A stretch of DNA of 64,000 nt from Streptomyces sp. NBC_01408 (GCF_026340255.1 NZ_JAPEPJ010000001.1:2163001-2227000); one strand, 5' to 3'; numbered from the stretch's first letter, positions 31,456 through 40,102 are shown. Numbers and translations are program-made. The notes: generated by a model from the letters alone, not told the origin.

Positions 31456-33057
31456 CTAGAACGGCCAGAAGCCGGAGTCCTTGCCCCAGTTGAGCTGGAC
31501 GCAGACCGACTGCTTGCCGAGCAGCTTGGAGAGCCACTCGCCGAAGTTGACCGGCATGCACCACAGCGTGCTGTTGACGGGCGGCTGCGGCGGCTGGGGA
31601 TCGGGCTTGGGTACGACCGGGCTCGGCGTCACGGGCGCGGGCACCGGAACCGGAACCGGGCTCGGGGCCGGGGCCTCCGGTGTGGGGACGGCGGGCGAGG
31701 GTGCGGGCACGGGGACTTCGGGCGTGGGGACTCCGGGCGTGGGTACGAGCGGGCTCGGGTCCGGGCTCGGGGTGACCGGGACGGGGGTGACCGGGGCCGG
31801 GGTGGGCGTCGGGGTGTCGGGCGTGGGCGCCGGGTCGAGCGGACTCGGGGTCACCGGCAGCGGGACCTCCGGCGCGGGCACCGGGACCTGCGGGGACGGC
31901 CACTCCGGCGTCGGGAGCTGCGGGAAGGGCCACTCGGGCGTCGGGAGCCCGGGCGTCGGGAGCCCGGGTGTCGGGACCGCCGGGCTCGGCACCACGGGCG
32001 TCGGGACCACGGGGGTGGGCACGACCGGGGTCGGCACGACCGGCGTCGGGATCACCGGCGTCGGGATCACCGGGCCGGGCTTCTCGGGCGTCAGGGCCTC
32101 GCGGAAGACCTTCGAGGAGTCCGGGTTCTGCTTGCACTGCCACACACCGTGCGGGCAGTAGTCGGTGATGGTGTGGTAGAGCGGCTTTTGCTGCTCGATC
32201 CACTTCAGCATGCGCCGCACGTACTCCGGATTGTCCCCGCGCCGGAACAGCCCCCACTCCGGGTACGAGATCTCCTTGCCGTGTGCCTTCGCGAAGTCGA
32301 CGTGTGCCTGGAGCCCGTAAGGCTGGGTGATCTGGTCGTCGAACGTGCGCCCCGGGCCCTGGTCGTACGAGTCCATTCCGATGATGTCGACCACGTCGTC
32401 GCCGGGGTAGCACTGGGTCCAGCCGATGGCGTCCGCACCCCGGTTCGGGGCGAAATCGAACTTGAACTGCTGTCCGGGCACGGAGCGCATCGTGTTGACG
32501 ATGCGCTTCCAGTACACCTTCCAGTTCTCCGGGTCCGGCCCGCAGCGGTGGGTGTAGGTGGTGCCGTTCATCTCCCAGCCGAGCACGATCACCGTGTCCG
32601 GGACGTTCAGCGCGACCAGCCGCTCGGCGAGCTTCCTGAAGTGGTGGTCGTACTGGCCCTCCGCGCCGGCCCGGATCAGCTGCGCCACCTGGTAGTCGGG
32701 CACCCGGGATTCGTTGTGCGCCTGCATGGGCACGTTGAGGACGAACATCCGGTCGTCCTCGGCCAGCCGCCACGCGGCCCAGGAGGCGAGGAAGGAGACG
32801 TTCCCCTCGATGGCGGGCCACACGTCGCCGGGAAGGTAGGTGTGCCCCACCCGGATCTCCCGGCCGCCCAGCCAGTGCGACAGCTGCGGGATCCTGGCCA
32901 CGCCGGACGGCCCGTAGTGGAGATAGGCGCCCATGGCGATCTCGGAGCTCCCGGACTTCTCCTCCTCCGGCGCCGCGATCGCGGCGCCGGTGGCGAGCAG
33001 TCCGGCCGTGACCGTACCGATGCAGGTGCTCGCCAGTCGGCGGCGTGGTCTGGGCAT
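31456..33057 (-). CDS. Secreted GH26-like glycoside hydrolase with VPTPV stalk
   Basis: 533-aa secreted protein. It has a signal peptide (MPRPRRRLASTCIGTVTAGL to AIA) and a (beta/alpha)8 catalytic domain resembling family 26 mannanases/glucanases. The predicted acid Glu162 is in IVLGWEMNG and the nucleophile Glu267 in ISYPEWGLF. About 170 residues of VPTPV/PTP repeats follow, then a C-terminal module of about 40 residues with two cysteines (TLWCMPVNFGEWL, KQSVCVQLNWGKDSGFWPF). The module is not a carbohydrate-binding domain I recognise. ATG 33057 has GGGAGA upstream. Convergent with the exopolysaccharide operon, it may trim or release that polymer. Confidence 0.85.
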   Translation of the reverse strand: MPRPRRRLASTCIGTVTAGLLATGAAIAAPEEEKSGSSEIAMGAYLHYGPSGVARIPQLSHWLGGREIRVGHTYLPGDVWPAIEGNVSFLASWAAWRLAEDDRMFVLNVPMQAHNESRVPDYQVAQLIRAGAEGQYDHHFRKLAERLVALNVPDTVIVLGWEMNGTTYTHRCGPDPENWKVYWKRIVNTMRSVPGQQFKFDFAPNRGADAIGWTQCYPGDDVVDIIGMDSYDQGPGRTFDDQITQPYGLQAHVDFAKAHGKEISYPEWGLFRRGDNPEYVRRMLKWIEQQKPLYHTITDYCPHGVWQCKQNPDSSKVFREALTPEKPGPVIPTPVIPTPVVPTPVVPTPVVPTPVVPSPAVPTPGLPTPGLPTPEWPFPQLPTPEWPSPQVPVPAPEVPLPVTPSPLDPAPTPDTPTPTPAPVTPVPVTPSPDPSPLVPTPGVPTPEVPVPAPSPAVPTPEAPAPSPVPVPVPAPVTPSPVVPKPDPQPPQPPVNSTLWCMPVNFGEWLSKLLGKQSVCVQLNWGKDSGFWPF

Positions 33058-33108
33058 GGCGTCTCCCGAGCTTTCCTGAATCGGTGTGCTTACCAAAGAC
33101 GTTAGACA

Positions 33109-33156
33109 TCAGATCTGACGAATGGCCTGTCAGGTGACTGGCGAGTAGGCCATTCG
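33109..33156. promoter_or_regulatory. Palindromes between divergent GH26 and ATP-grasp genes
   Basis: TCAGATCTGA (33109-33118) is a perfect 10-bp palindrome. Right next to it CGAATGGCCT (33119-33128) and AGGCCATTCG (33147-33156) form a 10-bp inverted repeat with an 18-nt spacer. They lie in the 132-bp gap shared by two divergent genes and look like operator sequence. Confidence 0.4.
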
Positions 33157-33189
33157 CAGGTGCGCACCACCCCCGCTTGGTCCGACTAG

Positions 33190-34671
33190 GTGAAAGACAC
33201 CACCTCCATGCACGCGTTCGCCCACCATGTGCCCGCAGTTCTGCTCAGACTCGATCGGAATCCGTTCCACCACGGAACCCTTGGCGCCGTCAGATCCCTT
33301 GGCCGCAAAGGTGTGGAGGTCCATGCCGTCGTCGAGGCCGGGGGAGGACCCATGGGGCGTTCGCGGTACCTGCGTGCCCTGCATCCCGGGCCGGCGGACG
33401 GGCTGGACCCCGAGGCCCCCGAGGCGCTGCTGGAGTGTCTGAGCGCGGTGTCGGAGCGGATCGGCCGGCCGGCCGTGCTCGTCGCCATGGACGATCTGAG
33501 CGCCATCGCCGTGTCCCGCGTCGCCCCGATGCTGACGGACCGTTTCCGGATTCCCCATCAGCCCGACAACCTGCCCGCCCGGGTGGCCGACAAGGCGGAG
33601 CTGTCCCGGCTCTGCGCGCGGTGGGACATCGCGCACCCGGAGACCGTGATCCCGGCGAGCGGTGCCGAAGCGGCGGACGCGGCCTGGCGCCTGGGCCTGC
33701 CGGTGGTCGCCAAGTGGAGCAGGCCCTGGCTGCTGCCACCGGGGGCCGACGGGCTGCGGAGCACCACGCTCGTGCACACCACCGCCGAGGTGCGGCGGCT
33801 GTACGAGCGCTCCGCCGAGGCCGGGAGCCGGCTGCTGCTCCAGCGGTTCCTGCCGGCCGGTCCGGACACCGACTGGTTCTTCCACGGGGCCTTCACCCGG
33901 GGCGGCCACCCGCTGCTCGCGGGCTCCGGCCGCAAGGAGCTGTCCTGGCCGGTGCGCACGGGCCTGACGGCGGTGGGGCGCTGGCTGCCGGACCCGGCGG
34001 TGGAGGAGGCCGGGCTGCGGCTCGCCGAACGCCTCGGCTACCAGGGGATCCTGGACCTGGACTTCCGCCGGGACGAGCGCGGCACCTTCCGGCTGGTGGA
34101 CTTCAACCCGCGTCCGGGGGCGCAGTTCCGGCTGTTCACCGACGCGGCCGGGCTGGACGTCGTACAGGCGATGTACCTGGACCTGACGGGCCAGCAGGTT
34201 CCGCAGCCGGCGGGCGGGCCGGGCCGGGTGTTCGTCGCCGAGAACTACGCACTGCTGGCGGCGGTCCGGGGACGCTCCCTGCCGCGCCGCCCCGCGGCGG
34301 GCCGGGCGGTGGCCCCCACAGGTCCGGCTGCGGACGGCCAGGCGGAGGGCGCGGCGGATCCGGCCCCGCCGGTGACCGCCGGCCGGTCCGGGCGGCCGGC
34401 GGCGCGGAGGGGCCGGGGGCGGGTGGAGGCGGCCTGGTTCGCCGCCGACGACCTGACGCCGTTCCTGGCCATGCTCCTCGCCTTCCTCGGGCGCGGGTTC
34501 GGCAAGGGGGCGCGTGTTCTGCGCGGCGTGCCCGCCCAGGGCCGGCGCACCGCCCGCGCGGCGGTGCGGACACCCCGCCAGCGGGGGCGGGACCAGTCCG
34601 GGGCGGCGCAGCTCTCCCGGCCCGCGCCGCCGGAGGCCCCGGCGGAGCCGGACGAGCTGGTGACCCGTTGA
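33190..34671 (+). CDS. ATP-grasp family carboxylate-amine ligase-like protein
   Basis: 493-aa protein. An N-terminal pre-ATP-grasp domain (VPAVLLRLDRNPFHHGTLGAVRSLGRKGVEVHAV) is followed by the ATP-grasp domain (LGLPVVAKWSRPW, LLLQRFLPAGPDTDWFFHGAF, GILDLDFRRDERGTFRLVDFNPRPGA). The metal-binding D..N pair is in the last motif. The C-terminal 100 residues are Pro/Ala/Arg-rich with a short amphipathic patch (DDLTPFLAMLLAFLGRGF). Such enzymes join a carboxylate to an amine with ATP; the substrate is not evident. The GTG at 33190 is weakly supported, and ATG 33208 is an alternative. Its downstream neighbour is an FAD enzyme, 23 bp away. Confidence 0.83.
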   Translation: MKDTTSMHAFAHHVPAVLLRLDRNPFHHGTLGAVRSLGRKGVEVHAVVEAGGGPMGRSRYLRALHPGPADGLDPEAPEALLECLSAVSERIGRPAVLVAMDDLSAIAVSRVAPMLTDRFRIPHQPDNLPARVADKAELSRLCARWDIAHPETVIPASGAEAADAAWRLGLPVVAKWSRPWLLPPGADGLRSTTLVHTTAEVRRLYERSAEAGSRLLLQRFLPAGPDTDWFFHGAFTRGGHPLLAGSGRKELSWPVRTGLTAVGRWLPDPAVEEAGLRLAERLGYQGILDLDFRRDERGTFRLVDFNPRPGAQFRLFTDAAGLDVVQAMYLDLTGQQVPQPAGGPGRVFVAENYALLAAVRGRSLPRRPAAGRAVAPTGPAADGQAEGAADPAPPVTAGRSGRPAARRGRGRVEAAWFAADDLTPFLAMLLAFLGRGFGKGARVLRGVPAQGRRTARAAVRTPRQRGRDQSGAAQLSRPAPPEAPAEPDELVTR

Positions 34672-34693
34672 GGACGAGACTGGAAGGACGGCC

Positions 34694-35959
34694 GTGACGA
34701 GGATGGACGATCTCGTGGTGGTCGGCGCGGGCCCGTACGGGCTGTCGATCGCCGCGCACGCCGCGGGAGCGGGGCTCGACGTGCGCGTACTGGGGCGGCC
34801 GATGGCCTCGTGGCGCGACCACATGCCCGGGGGCATGTACCTCAAGTCGGAGCCCTGGTCGTCCAATCTGTCCTCGCCGGACGGGCGGTACACCCTGGCC
34901 GAGTACTGCGCCAGCCGCGGACTGGCCGCGGAACACGGCACTCCGCTGCCGATCGGCACGTTCAGCGCATACGGGATGTGGTTCGCCCGGCACGCCGCGC
35001 CCGAGGTGGAGGAGGTGACCGTCACGGAAGTGACCCCGCAGGGCGAGGCCTTCCGGATCCGCACCGCCGAGGGGCCCCCGCTGCTCGCCCGTACGGTCGC
35101 CGTCGCGGTCGGCGTGATGCCCTTCGTCCACCACCCCCGGGCGTTGCGGGACCTCCCGCCCGCGCACTACTCGCACAGCAGCGGGCACCGGGACCTGTCC
35201 CGGTTCGCCGGGCTGGAGGTCGCCGTGCTCGGAGCGGGGCAGGCGGCCCTGGAGACCGCCGCCCTGCTGGCCGAGCAGGGCGCCCGGCCCTGCCTGGTGG
35301 CCCGGCGGTCCCGGCTGAACTGGAACACCGAGCCGCAGCCCCTGGGCCGGCCCGTGCTGCGCTCCGTGCGCGAGCCGCACAGCGGGCTCGGCACCGGATG
35401 GCGCAGCTGGGTGTGGGCGGAGCTGCCCTGGGCGGTGCGCCGGCTGCCCGCCGAGACCCGGGAGCGGATCGCGGCCACCGCGCTGGGACCCGCCGGTGCC
35501 TGGTGGCTGCGGGAGCGGTTCGAGCGGCGCGTCCCCGTGCTGCTCGGGCACCGGCTGCACCGGGCGGTGGCGGTGGGCGAGCGGACCCGGCTCGGGCTGA
35601 CCACCAGGGGCGGGGAGTCCGTGGTCCTGGACACCGCGCACGTCATCGCCGCCACCGGGTTCACCCCGGACCTGGCCCGGCTGGAGCTGCTCGACGCGGG
35701 GCTGCGGGCTGCGCTGGAGACCGTAGGGGCCGGCGGGACCCCGGAGCTGAGCCGGGGCTTCGAGTCCTCGTGGCCCGGGCTGTTCTTCGCCGGGCTGCTG
35801 ACGGCTCCCTCATTCGGCCCTTCCATGCGATTCGTGCACGGCGCGGGCTTCACGGCGGGGAGACTGGTGAGAGGAGTCCTGCGGCACCTCGGCACCCGGG
35901 GGCCGCTGCCGGGCGAGAGACGGACCGCGCCCGACCGGGCGAAGACGTATCTGCGATGA
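34694..35959 (+). CDS. FAD/NAD(P)-dependent oxidoreductase, flavin monooxygenase-like
   Basis: 421-aa flavoprotein with two nucleotide-binding folds: LVVVGAGPYGLSIAAHAAGAG (FAD) and VAVLGAGQAALETAALLAEQG (NADPH). It also has the ATG-type closing motif HVIAATGFTPDL. These belong to the lysine/ornithine N-hydroxylase-like and Baeyer-Villiger-like flavin monooxygenases. The GTG start at 34694 follows GGAAGGACGG. It is probably co-transcribed with the ATP-grasp gene upstream and the small repeat protein downstream. Together with the ATP-grasp gene this looks like a small biosynthetic pair; the product is unknown. Confidence 0.85.
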   Translation: MTRMDDLVVVGAGPYGLSIAAHAAGAGLDVRVLGRPMASWRDHMPGGMYLKSEPWSSNLSSPDGRYTLAEYCASRGLAAEHGTPLPIGTFSAYGMWFARHAAPEVEEVTVTEVTPQGEAFRIRTAEGPPLLARTVAVAVGVMPFVHHPRALRDLPPAHYSHSSGHRDLSRFAGLEVAVLGAGQAALETAALLAEQGARPCLVARRSRLNWNTEPQPLGRPVLRSVREPHSGLGTGWRSWVWAELPWAVRRLPAETRERIAATALGPAGAWWLRERFERRVPVLLGHRLHRAVAVGERTRLGLTTRGGESVVLDTAHVIAATGFTPDLARLELLDAGLRAALETVGAGGTPELSRGFESSWPGLFFAGLLTAPSFGPSMRFVHGAGFTAGRLVRGVLRHLGTRGPLPGERRTAPDRAKTYLR

Positions 35960-35983
35960 GATCTGCGGTGAGAGGGGTCCTCG

Positions 35984-36337
35984 ATGAGCGCGGAGCGAGC
36001 ACAGGGCCGTGGCTGGGTACGCATTCCGGCCAGCCGAGCCGAACAGCCCCCCGCGGCCAGGACCGGGGGGTACGCCCCGGGACCGCACGGATCCCCGTAC
36101 GAGGCCCCGTACGCCCCGGCCCCGTACGAGGCCCCATACGCCGCGGCCCCATACGCCGCGGGACCGTACGCCCCGGGACCGTACGCCGCGCACCAGGCGA
36201 CGGGCCCGGCCACCGACCACGCCACGATCTACCTCTCCCTCGTCAAGCGCTGGCGGGAGGCCGGGCGCACCCTTCCGGGGCATCCTGACGAGGAGTGGGA
36301 GCGGCTGATCTCCCAGCCGTGCTGGCCCGGCCGTTAG
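35984..36337 (+). CDS. Small protein with PYA/PYE repeats
   Basis: 117-aa protein. The N-terminal part has a run of tetra- to hexapeptide repeats (PYEAPYAPAPYEAPYAAAPY and so on, coded by CCGTACGAG/CCGTACGCC units at about 36089-36190). The C-terminal 45 residues are ordered (DHATIYLSLVKRWREAGRTL, WERLISQPCW) and look like a conserved small actinobacterial domain. There is no signal peptide. It starts 24 bp after the FAD enzyme and is followed 12 bp later by the SpoIIE-type gene. Function unknown. Confidence 0.7.
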   Translation: MSAERAQGRGWVRIPASRAEQPPAARTGGYAPGPHGSPYEAPYAPAPYEAPYAAAPYAAGPYAPGPYAAHQATGPATDHATIYLSLVKRWREAGRTLPGHPDEEWERLISQPCWPGR

Positions 36338-36349
36338 GCGGTGTGACTC

Positions 36350-38437
36350 GTGGCAGCGGCGGAGCACGACAGATCCGGGCAGGGCCGGACCGCGCCCGTG
36401 ACCGGGGCCGGGGAACGGCTCGCGCTGAACGGCATGGGCAGCTTCGAGTGGGACCTGGACGCCGGGTCGCTGGCGCTGGACGAGGCCGGGATGACCGTCT
36501 TCGACCTGGAGCCGGAGGAGTTCGACGGCACCCCGGAGGGCCTGGGGCTGCGGATCCCCGCCGCGGACGGGGAGCGGCTGGCGGAGGCCGTGGCCACGGT
36601 CGTGGACGGCGGCGGGCAGACGTACGGCTCGTACTTCACGGTGCAGCGGCGCGACGGCCACGACCAGTGGACGCACACCCAGGGCCGGGTGCTGAGGGAC
36701 GAGGAGGGGCGCGCGTACCGGATCGTCGGCATCGTCCGCGACGCGACGGCGGAGCTGTCCCACGCCATGGCGCTGCGCAAGCTGGAGTCGGCCCGGATCC
36801 AGCAGACGACGATCGTGCAGCGGACCACGGAGGCCCTCTCGCGGGCGGTGACGGTCGACGACGTCACGGCCGCGCTGACCGGCGCGGGCGCACTGGAGCG
36901 GCTGGGCGCCGACGGGCTGGCCCTCGGGCTGGTCGAGGGCGGCACGATCAAGATGATCGCCCTGAGCGGGGAGACGCTGGAGATCCTCAGCGAGCGCAAC
37001 TTCACCCGGCTGGACGGCTCGCTGCCGCTGTCCCAGACCGTGCTCACCCGCAAGGCCCGCTTCGTCACCTCGCTCGCCGCGCTGGGCCAGGAGTTCCCGC
37101 TGCTCAGCGACTACCTGAACCGGATCCAGTACGACGCGGCGGCCTACCTGCCGCTGATCGCGCAGGCCAAGGCCATCGGCGGGCTGGTCCTCTTCTACCG
37201 GCGGCGCAGCGAGTTCAGCCCCGAGGAGCGCAACCTCTGCCTGGGCCTCGCGGGCATCGTGGCCCAGTCGCTCCAGCGGGCGCTCCTCTTCGACCAGGAG
37301 CGCGAGTTCGCGACCGGTCTGCAGGCCGCCATGCTGCCGCGCCGGATCCCGGAGATCACCGGCGGGGAGATCGCCGTCCGCTACCACTCCGCCTGGAGCG
37401 GGCGGGAGGTCGGCGGGGACTGGTACGACGTGATCTCGCTGCCCCGCGACCGGGTCGGCATCGTGGTGGGCGACGTACAGGGCCACGACACTCACGCGGC
37501 GGCCATCATGGGGCAGCTGCGGATCGCCCTGCGGGCGTACGCGGGAGAGGGCCATCCGCCGTCCACGGTGCTGGCCCGGGCCTCGCGCTTCCTCGCCGAA
37601 CTGGACACCGAGCGCTTCGCCACCTGCATGTACGCACAGGTGGACCTGGAGACCGGAGGCGTACGGGCGGTCCGCGCGGGCCACCTCGGACCGCTCATCC
37701 GGCACACGGACGGGCGCACCGGCTGGCCCAACGTGCGCGGCGGACTCCCGCTCGGTCTGGCCTCGGTCTTCGAGCAGGAGGAGTTCCCCGAGACCCGGCT
37801 CGACCTCGTCCCCGGGGAGACCCTCGTCCTGTGCACGGACGGCCTGGTGGAAGAGCCCGGCACCACCATCACCCAGGGCATGGACGCCCTCGCCCACGCC
37901 GTCCGCAGCGGCCCGCAGGAGGCCGGGGCGCTGGCCGACCACCTCTCCGACCGGCTCTGGGAGCGCTGGGGCTCCGGCGACGACGTGGCCCTGCTGGTGC
38001 TGCGCCGGGCCCCCGACCCGGGCACCCACCGCGCCCCCCGCATCCACCAGTACATCCACCAGGCCGACCCCGAAGGGCTCTCCGAGGCCCGCTACGCCCT
38101 GCGGCAGGCCCTGCGCGACTGGGGCATGCCGGAGCTGGCCGACGACGTGGAGCTGGCCGCCGGGGAACTGCTGGTCAACGCCCTGCTGCACACCGACGGC
38201 GGGGCCGTGCTGACCATGGAGGTGCTGCCGGAGCCGGTGCGGCGGATCCGGCTGTGGGTCAAGGACCGCTCCAGCGTGTGGCCCCGCCGGCGGACCCCCG
38301 GCGAGGCGGCCACCACGGGGCGCGGGCTGCTGCTGGTGGACGCGCTGGCCACGCACTGGGGCGTGGAGTCCCGGGGCGACGGCAAGGCGGTGTGGTGCGA
38401 GTTCGACGCCGGGGGAAGCATCAGGAACATGGGGTGA
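36350..38437 (+). CDS. PAS-GAF-SpoIIE phosphatase with C-terminal anti-sigma-type ATPase domain
   Basis: 695-aa regulator. Domains in order: PAS (residues ~20-135, ending EGRAYRIVGIVRDATAEL), GAF (~160-320), PP2C-type SpoIIE phosphatase (~335-555; SGREVGGDWYDVISL, VVGDVQGHD, LVLCTDGLVEEP, GDDVALLVLR) and an RsbW-like ATPase/kinase domain (~570-690; ELAAGELLVNALLHTDGG, GRGLLLVDAL). Such proteins dephosphorylate an anti-anti-sigma factor and can also phosphorylate it, tuning stress or developmental sigma factors. No anti-anti-sigma gene is adjacent. GTG start at 36350. Confidence 0.92.
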   Translation: MAAAEHDRSGQGRTAPVTGAGERLALNGMGSFEWDLDAGSLALDEAGMTVFDLEPEEFDGTPEGLGLRIPAADGERLAEAVATVVDGGGQTYGSYFTVQRRDGHDQWTHTQGRVLRDEEGRAYRIVGIVRDATAELSHAMALRKLESARIQQTTIVQRTTEALSRAVTVDDVTAALTGAGALERLGADGLALGLVEGGTIKMIALSGETLEILSERNFTRLDGSLPLSQTVLTRKARFVTSLAALGQEFPLLSDYLNRIQYDAAAYLPLIAQAKAIGGLVLFYRRRSEFSPEERNLCLGLAGIVAQSLQRALLFDQEREFATGLQAAMLPRRIPEITGGEIAVRYHSAWSGREVGGDWYDVISLPRDRVGIVVGDVQGHDTHAAAIMGQLRIALRAYAGEGHPPSTVLARASRFLAELDTERFATCMYAQVDLETGGVRAVRAGHLGPLIRHTDGRTGWPNVRGGLPLGLASVFEQEEFPETRLDLVPGETLVLCTDGLVEEPGTTITQGMDALAHAVRSGPQEAGALADHLSDRLWERWGSGDDVALLVLRRAPDPGTHRAPRIHQYIHQADPEGLSEARYALRQALRDWGMPELADDVELAAGELLVNALLHTDGGAVLTMEVLPEPVRRIRLWVKDRSSVWPRRRTPGEAATTGRGLLLVDALATHWGVESRGDGKAVWCEFDAGGSIRNMG

Positions 38438-38508
38438 GCGGCCGGTCACCCCGAGTTGTGGGGTGGCGGGGCCGGGGGGATGATGCGGGCTATGAGACGG
38501 ATCGTGCT

Positions 38509-38676
38509 GTGCGCCGGCTGAGCAGAGGCGCCGCGACGGGCATCCTGGCGCTGCTCCTGCTGGCGGCGGGGGTGCCGACGGTCGTGGACTGGACGACGGG
38601 CCGCCCGCACGCGGACCCGGGCTGCCAGGCGGTGGCCTTCATGTCGATGACGGGCGTCGCGCCCGAATGCCGGTAG
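38509..38676 (+). CDS. Small single-helix membrane or secreted protein
   Basis: 55-aa open frame beginning VRRLSRGAATGILALLLLAAG: one hydrophobic helix, then a short tail with two cysteines (DPGCQAVAF, APECR). Starts GTG 38509 and, 48 nt upstream in frame, another GTG are both possible; the ribosome site is weak. GC bias at third positions and the clean end before the MITE support it moderately. Confidence 0.45.
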   Translation: MRRLSRGAATGILALLLLAAGVPTVVDWTTGRPHADPGCQAVAFMSMTGVAPECR

Positions 38677-38710
38677 CGGCGGCTACCGGCCGGGCGTCCC
38701 ACGGCCGGTC

Positions 38711-38881
38711 CGGCTAGTGCTGCGACCGGAAAGGTTCACCGGGTCGCGCCGCCCGGTACGGCGCCTCGCCGCGTTGTCGGACCGCGCCGGTACGTCCAGT
38801 ACGAGCCGCGTCCCTCCGCCTTGCGATGCACCGCACCGGACGACGCGACCCGGCAAACCCTTCAGGTCACAGCACTAGCCG
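38711..38881. mobile_element. MITE-like element with 41-bp terminal inverted repeats
   Basis: The two ends, 38711-38751 (CGGCTAGTGCTGCGACCGGA...) and 38841-38881 read backwards (CGGCTAGTGCTGTGACCTGA...), match at 34 of 41 positions and bracket 89 bp of GC-rich filler without an ORF. Both ends carry CTAG, a probable target or terminal palindrome. No transposase is encoded, so this is a non-autonomous (MITE-type) element. Its right end overlaps the 3' end of the convergent minus-strand gene at 38875. Confidence 0.75.
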
Positions 38882-39321
38882 ACGGCGATCAGCCGGATCT
38901 CCCGCTGGTCCTCGGCGACCGTGTCGATGGAGCGCGGCATCAGGCCCGAGAAGTGGATCTCGTTGAGCTGGGCGCCGGCCAGCGCCGCGCCCGGGCGGAT
39001 GCCCGGCGTGTACTTGAGCGAGCCGGTGGCCTCCCATGCGTGCTCCTCACCGTCGCAGTCCGCCTCGCCGCCGCCGAAGGCGAGCCGCGTGCCGCCCTGG
39101 GTGACGGAGGCCGCGATCTGGAGCTTCGCCCCCTTGGGTGACGGGTTGGTGCAGTGGTAGGTGCCGGAAAGGGTGACCGTACCGTCCTCGGAAATGTGAC
39201 CGTACTCCTGTACGGAAATTCCCTGGTCGTAGACGGTGGCCTCGGCGGGCGCGGTGAATACCGCTGCGGCGGCCAGAGCAGACAGCGCTGCCACGGCCAT
39301 GCGGGTTGCGTGAATACCCAT
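38875..39321 (-). CDS. Small secreted protein (DUF6299-like)
   Basis: 148-aa exported protein: signal peptide (MGIHATRMAVAALSALAAAA to AEA), then a beta-rich domain with DGTVTLSGTYHCTNPSPKGA and EADCDGEEHAWEATG, whose two cysteines probably pair. I recall this pattern as DUF6299, frequent in Streptomyces. ATG 39321 has an ideal GGAGGAAC ribosome site. The stop codon TAG (38877-38875) lies inside the terminal repeat of the adjacent MITE, so the insertion may have supplied or moved the C-terminus. Confidence 0.85.
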   Translation of the reverse strand: MGIHATRMAVAALSALAAAAVFTAPAEATVYDQGISVQEYGHISEDGTVTLSGTYHCTNPSPKGAKLQIAASVTQGGTRLAFGGGEADCDGEEHAWEATGSLKYTPGIRPGAALAGAQLNEIHFSGLMPRSIDTVAEDQREIRLIAVG

Positions 39322-39475
39322 TGTTCCTCCGAGTGGATGCGGGTGGCGGGATTCCACCGGAACGCATTGTGCTGGCAGTCGGGCGGCAACTCGCTCCGCC
39401 CGCTCGTGTCGGTGTGTGCAATTGCCCGCTCGGGCGCGTGAGACTGACCGAAATACATCCCCGAAGGGATCCCGC

Positions 39476-40102
39476 ATGCGTCAGTCCGCCGCCCCCGTCC
39501 TCGCCGCCGCTCTCATTCCGCTCCTCCTGTTCGGTGCCACGGCCTGCCAGAACGTCCCCGAGGGCGCCGCGCTCGCCCCCGCCGCGGTGCCCGCCGTCCC
39601 GGTGGACGACGGGGTGCCGGGTGCGGCAGGGGCCCCGGGCAGGGGCCCCGGGGCCCCTGCCGCACCCGGCACCGTGGAGTCCGCCGCGAAGGAAGCCCAT
39701 GTGGGCGACTCCGTACGGGTGCGCGGTGCGCAGGTCGGCCGACACCTCCAGGTGGTGCTGAACGCGTACGTGGACCCCGCGGTCAGCGTGGAGAAGAACT
39801 TCGTCCCGCCCGCGGGCAAGCGCTGGGTGGCCGCCTCGATGTCGTTCGTCAACGTGGGCGGGGCCTCGTACGGGGCGCTCGGGCGCATGTGGGCGCACGA
39901 CAGCGCGGGGCAGCGCCACCCGGTGGTGCCCACCGGTGAGCTGACGACCGGCAAACCGCTCGTCTTCGATTCCCTGGAGGTCGGTGAGCGGGCCGATGGA
40001 TGGGTGGTGTTCGAAATCCCGGAAAACGCGCGCATTGTGCGGCTCCAGTATCAGGACGCGAACATTCAGGCGAATTCCGGAGGGGGTTTCTGGGGTGTCT
40101 AG
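39476..40102 (+). CDS. Lipoprotein with DUF4352-type domain
   Basis: 208-aa lipoprotein: signal peptide and lipobox (LLFGATAC, lipidated Cys near residue 24), then a Pro/Ala/Gly linker and an Ig-like domain resembling DUF4352 (VGDSVRVRGAQVGRHLQVVL, GKRWVAASMSFVNVGGASYG, SLEVGERADGWVVFEIPENA). The linker is encoded by a 21-bp perfect inverted repeat (39616-39670). ATG 39476 with GAAGGGAT upstream. Possible roles include cell-surface binding or stabilising; unknown. Confidence 0.82.
   Translation: MRQSAAPVLAAALIPLLLFGATACQNVPEGAALAPAAVPAVPVDDGVPGAAGAPGRGPGAPAAPGTVESAAKEAHVGDSVRVRGAQVGRHLQVVLNAYVDPAVSVEKNFVPPAGKRWVAASMSFVNVGGASYGALGRMWAHDSAGQRHPVVPTGELTTGKPLVFDSLEVGERADGWVVFEIPENARIVRLQYQDANIQANSGGGFWGV
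39616..39670. repeat. 21-bp perfect inverted repeat inside lipoprotein gene
   Basis: GCCGGGTGCGGCAGGGGCCCC (39616-39636) is exactly complemented by 39650-39670, with a 13-nt centre (GGGCAGGGGCCCC). It would form a very stable hairpin in the mRNA within the coding sequence of the Pro/Gly linker. Confidence 0.85.

Noticed and set aside
31481..32161. Gly/Thr/Val-rich plus-strand ORF opposite the GH26 gene
   Set aside because: It is the antisense of the VPTPV-coding repeats; the periodic sequence leaves the other strand open by chance.
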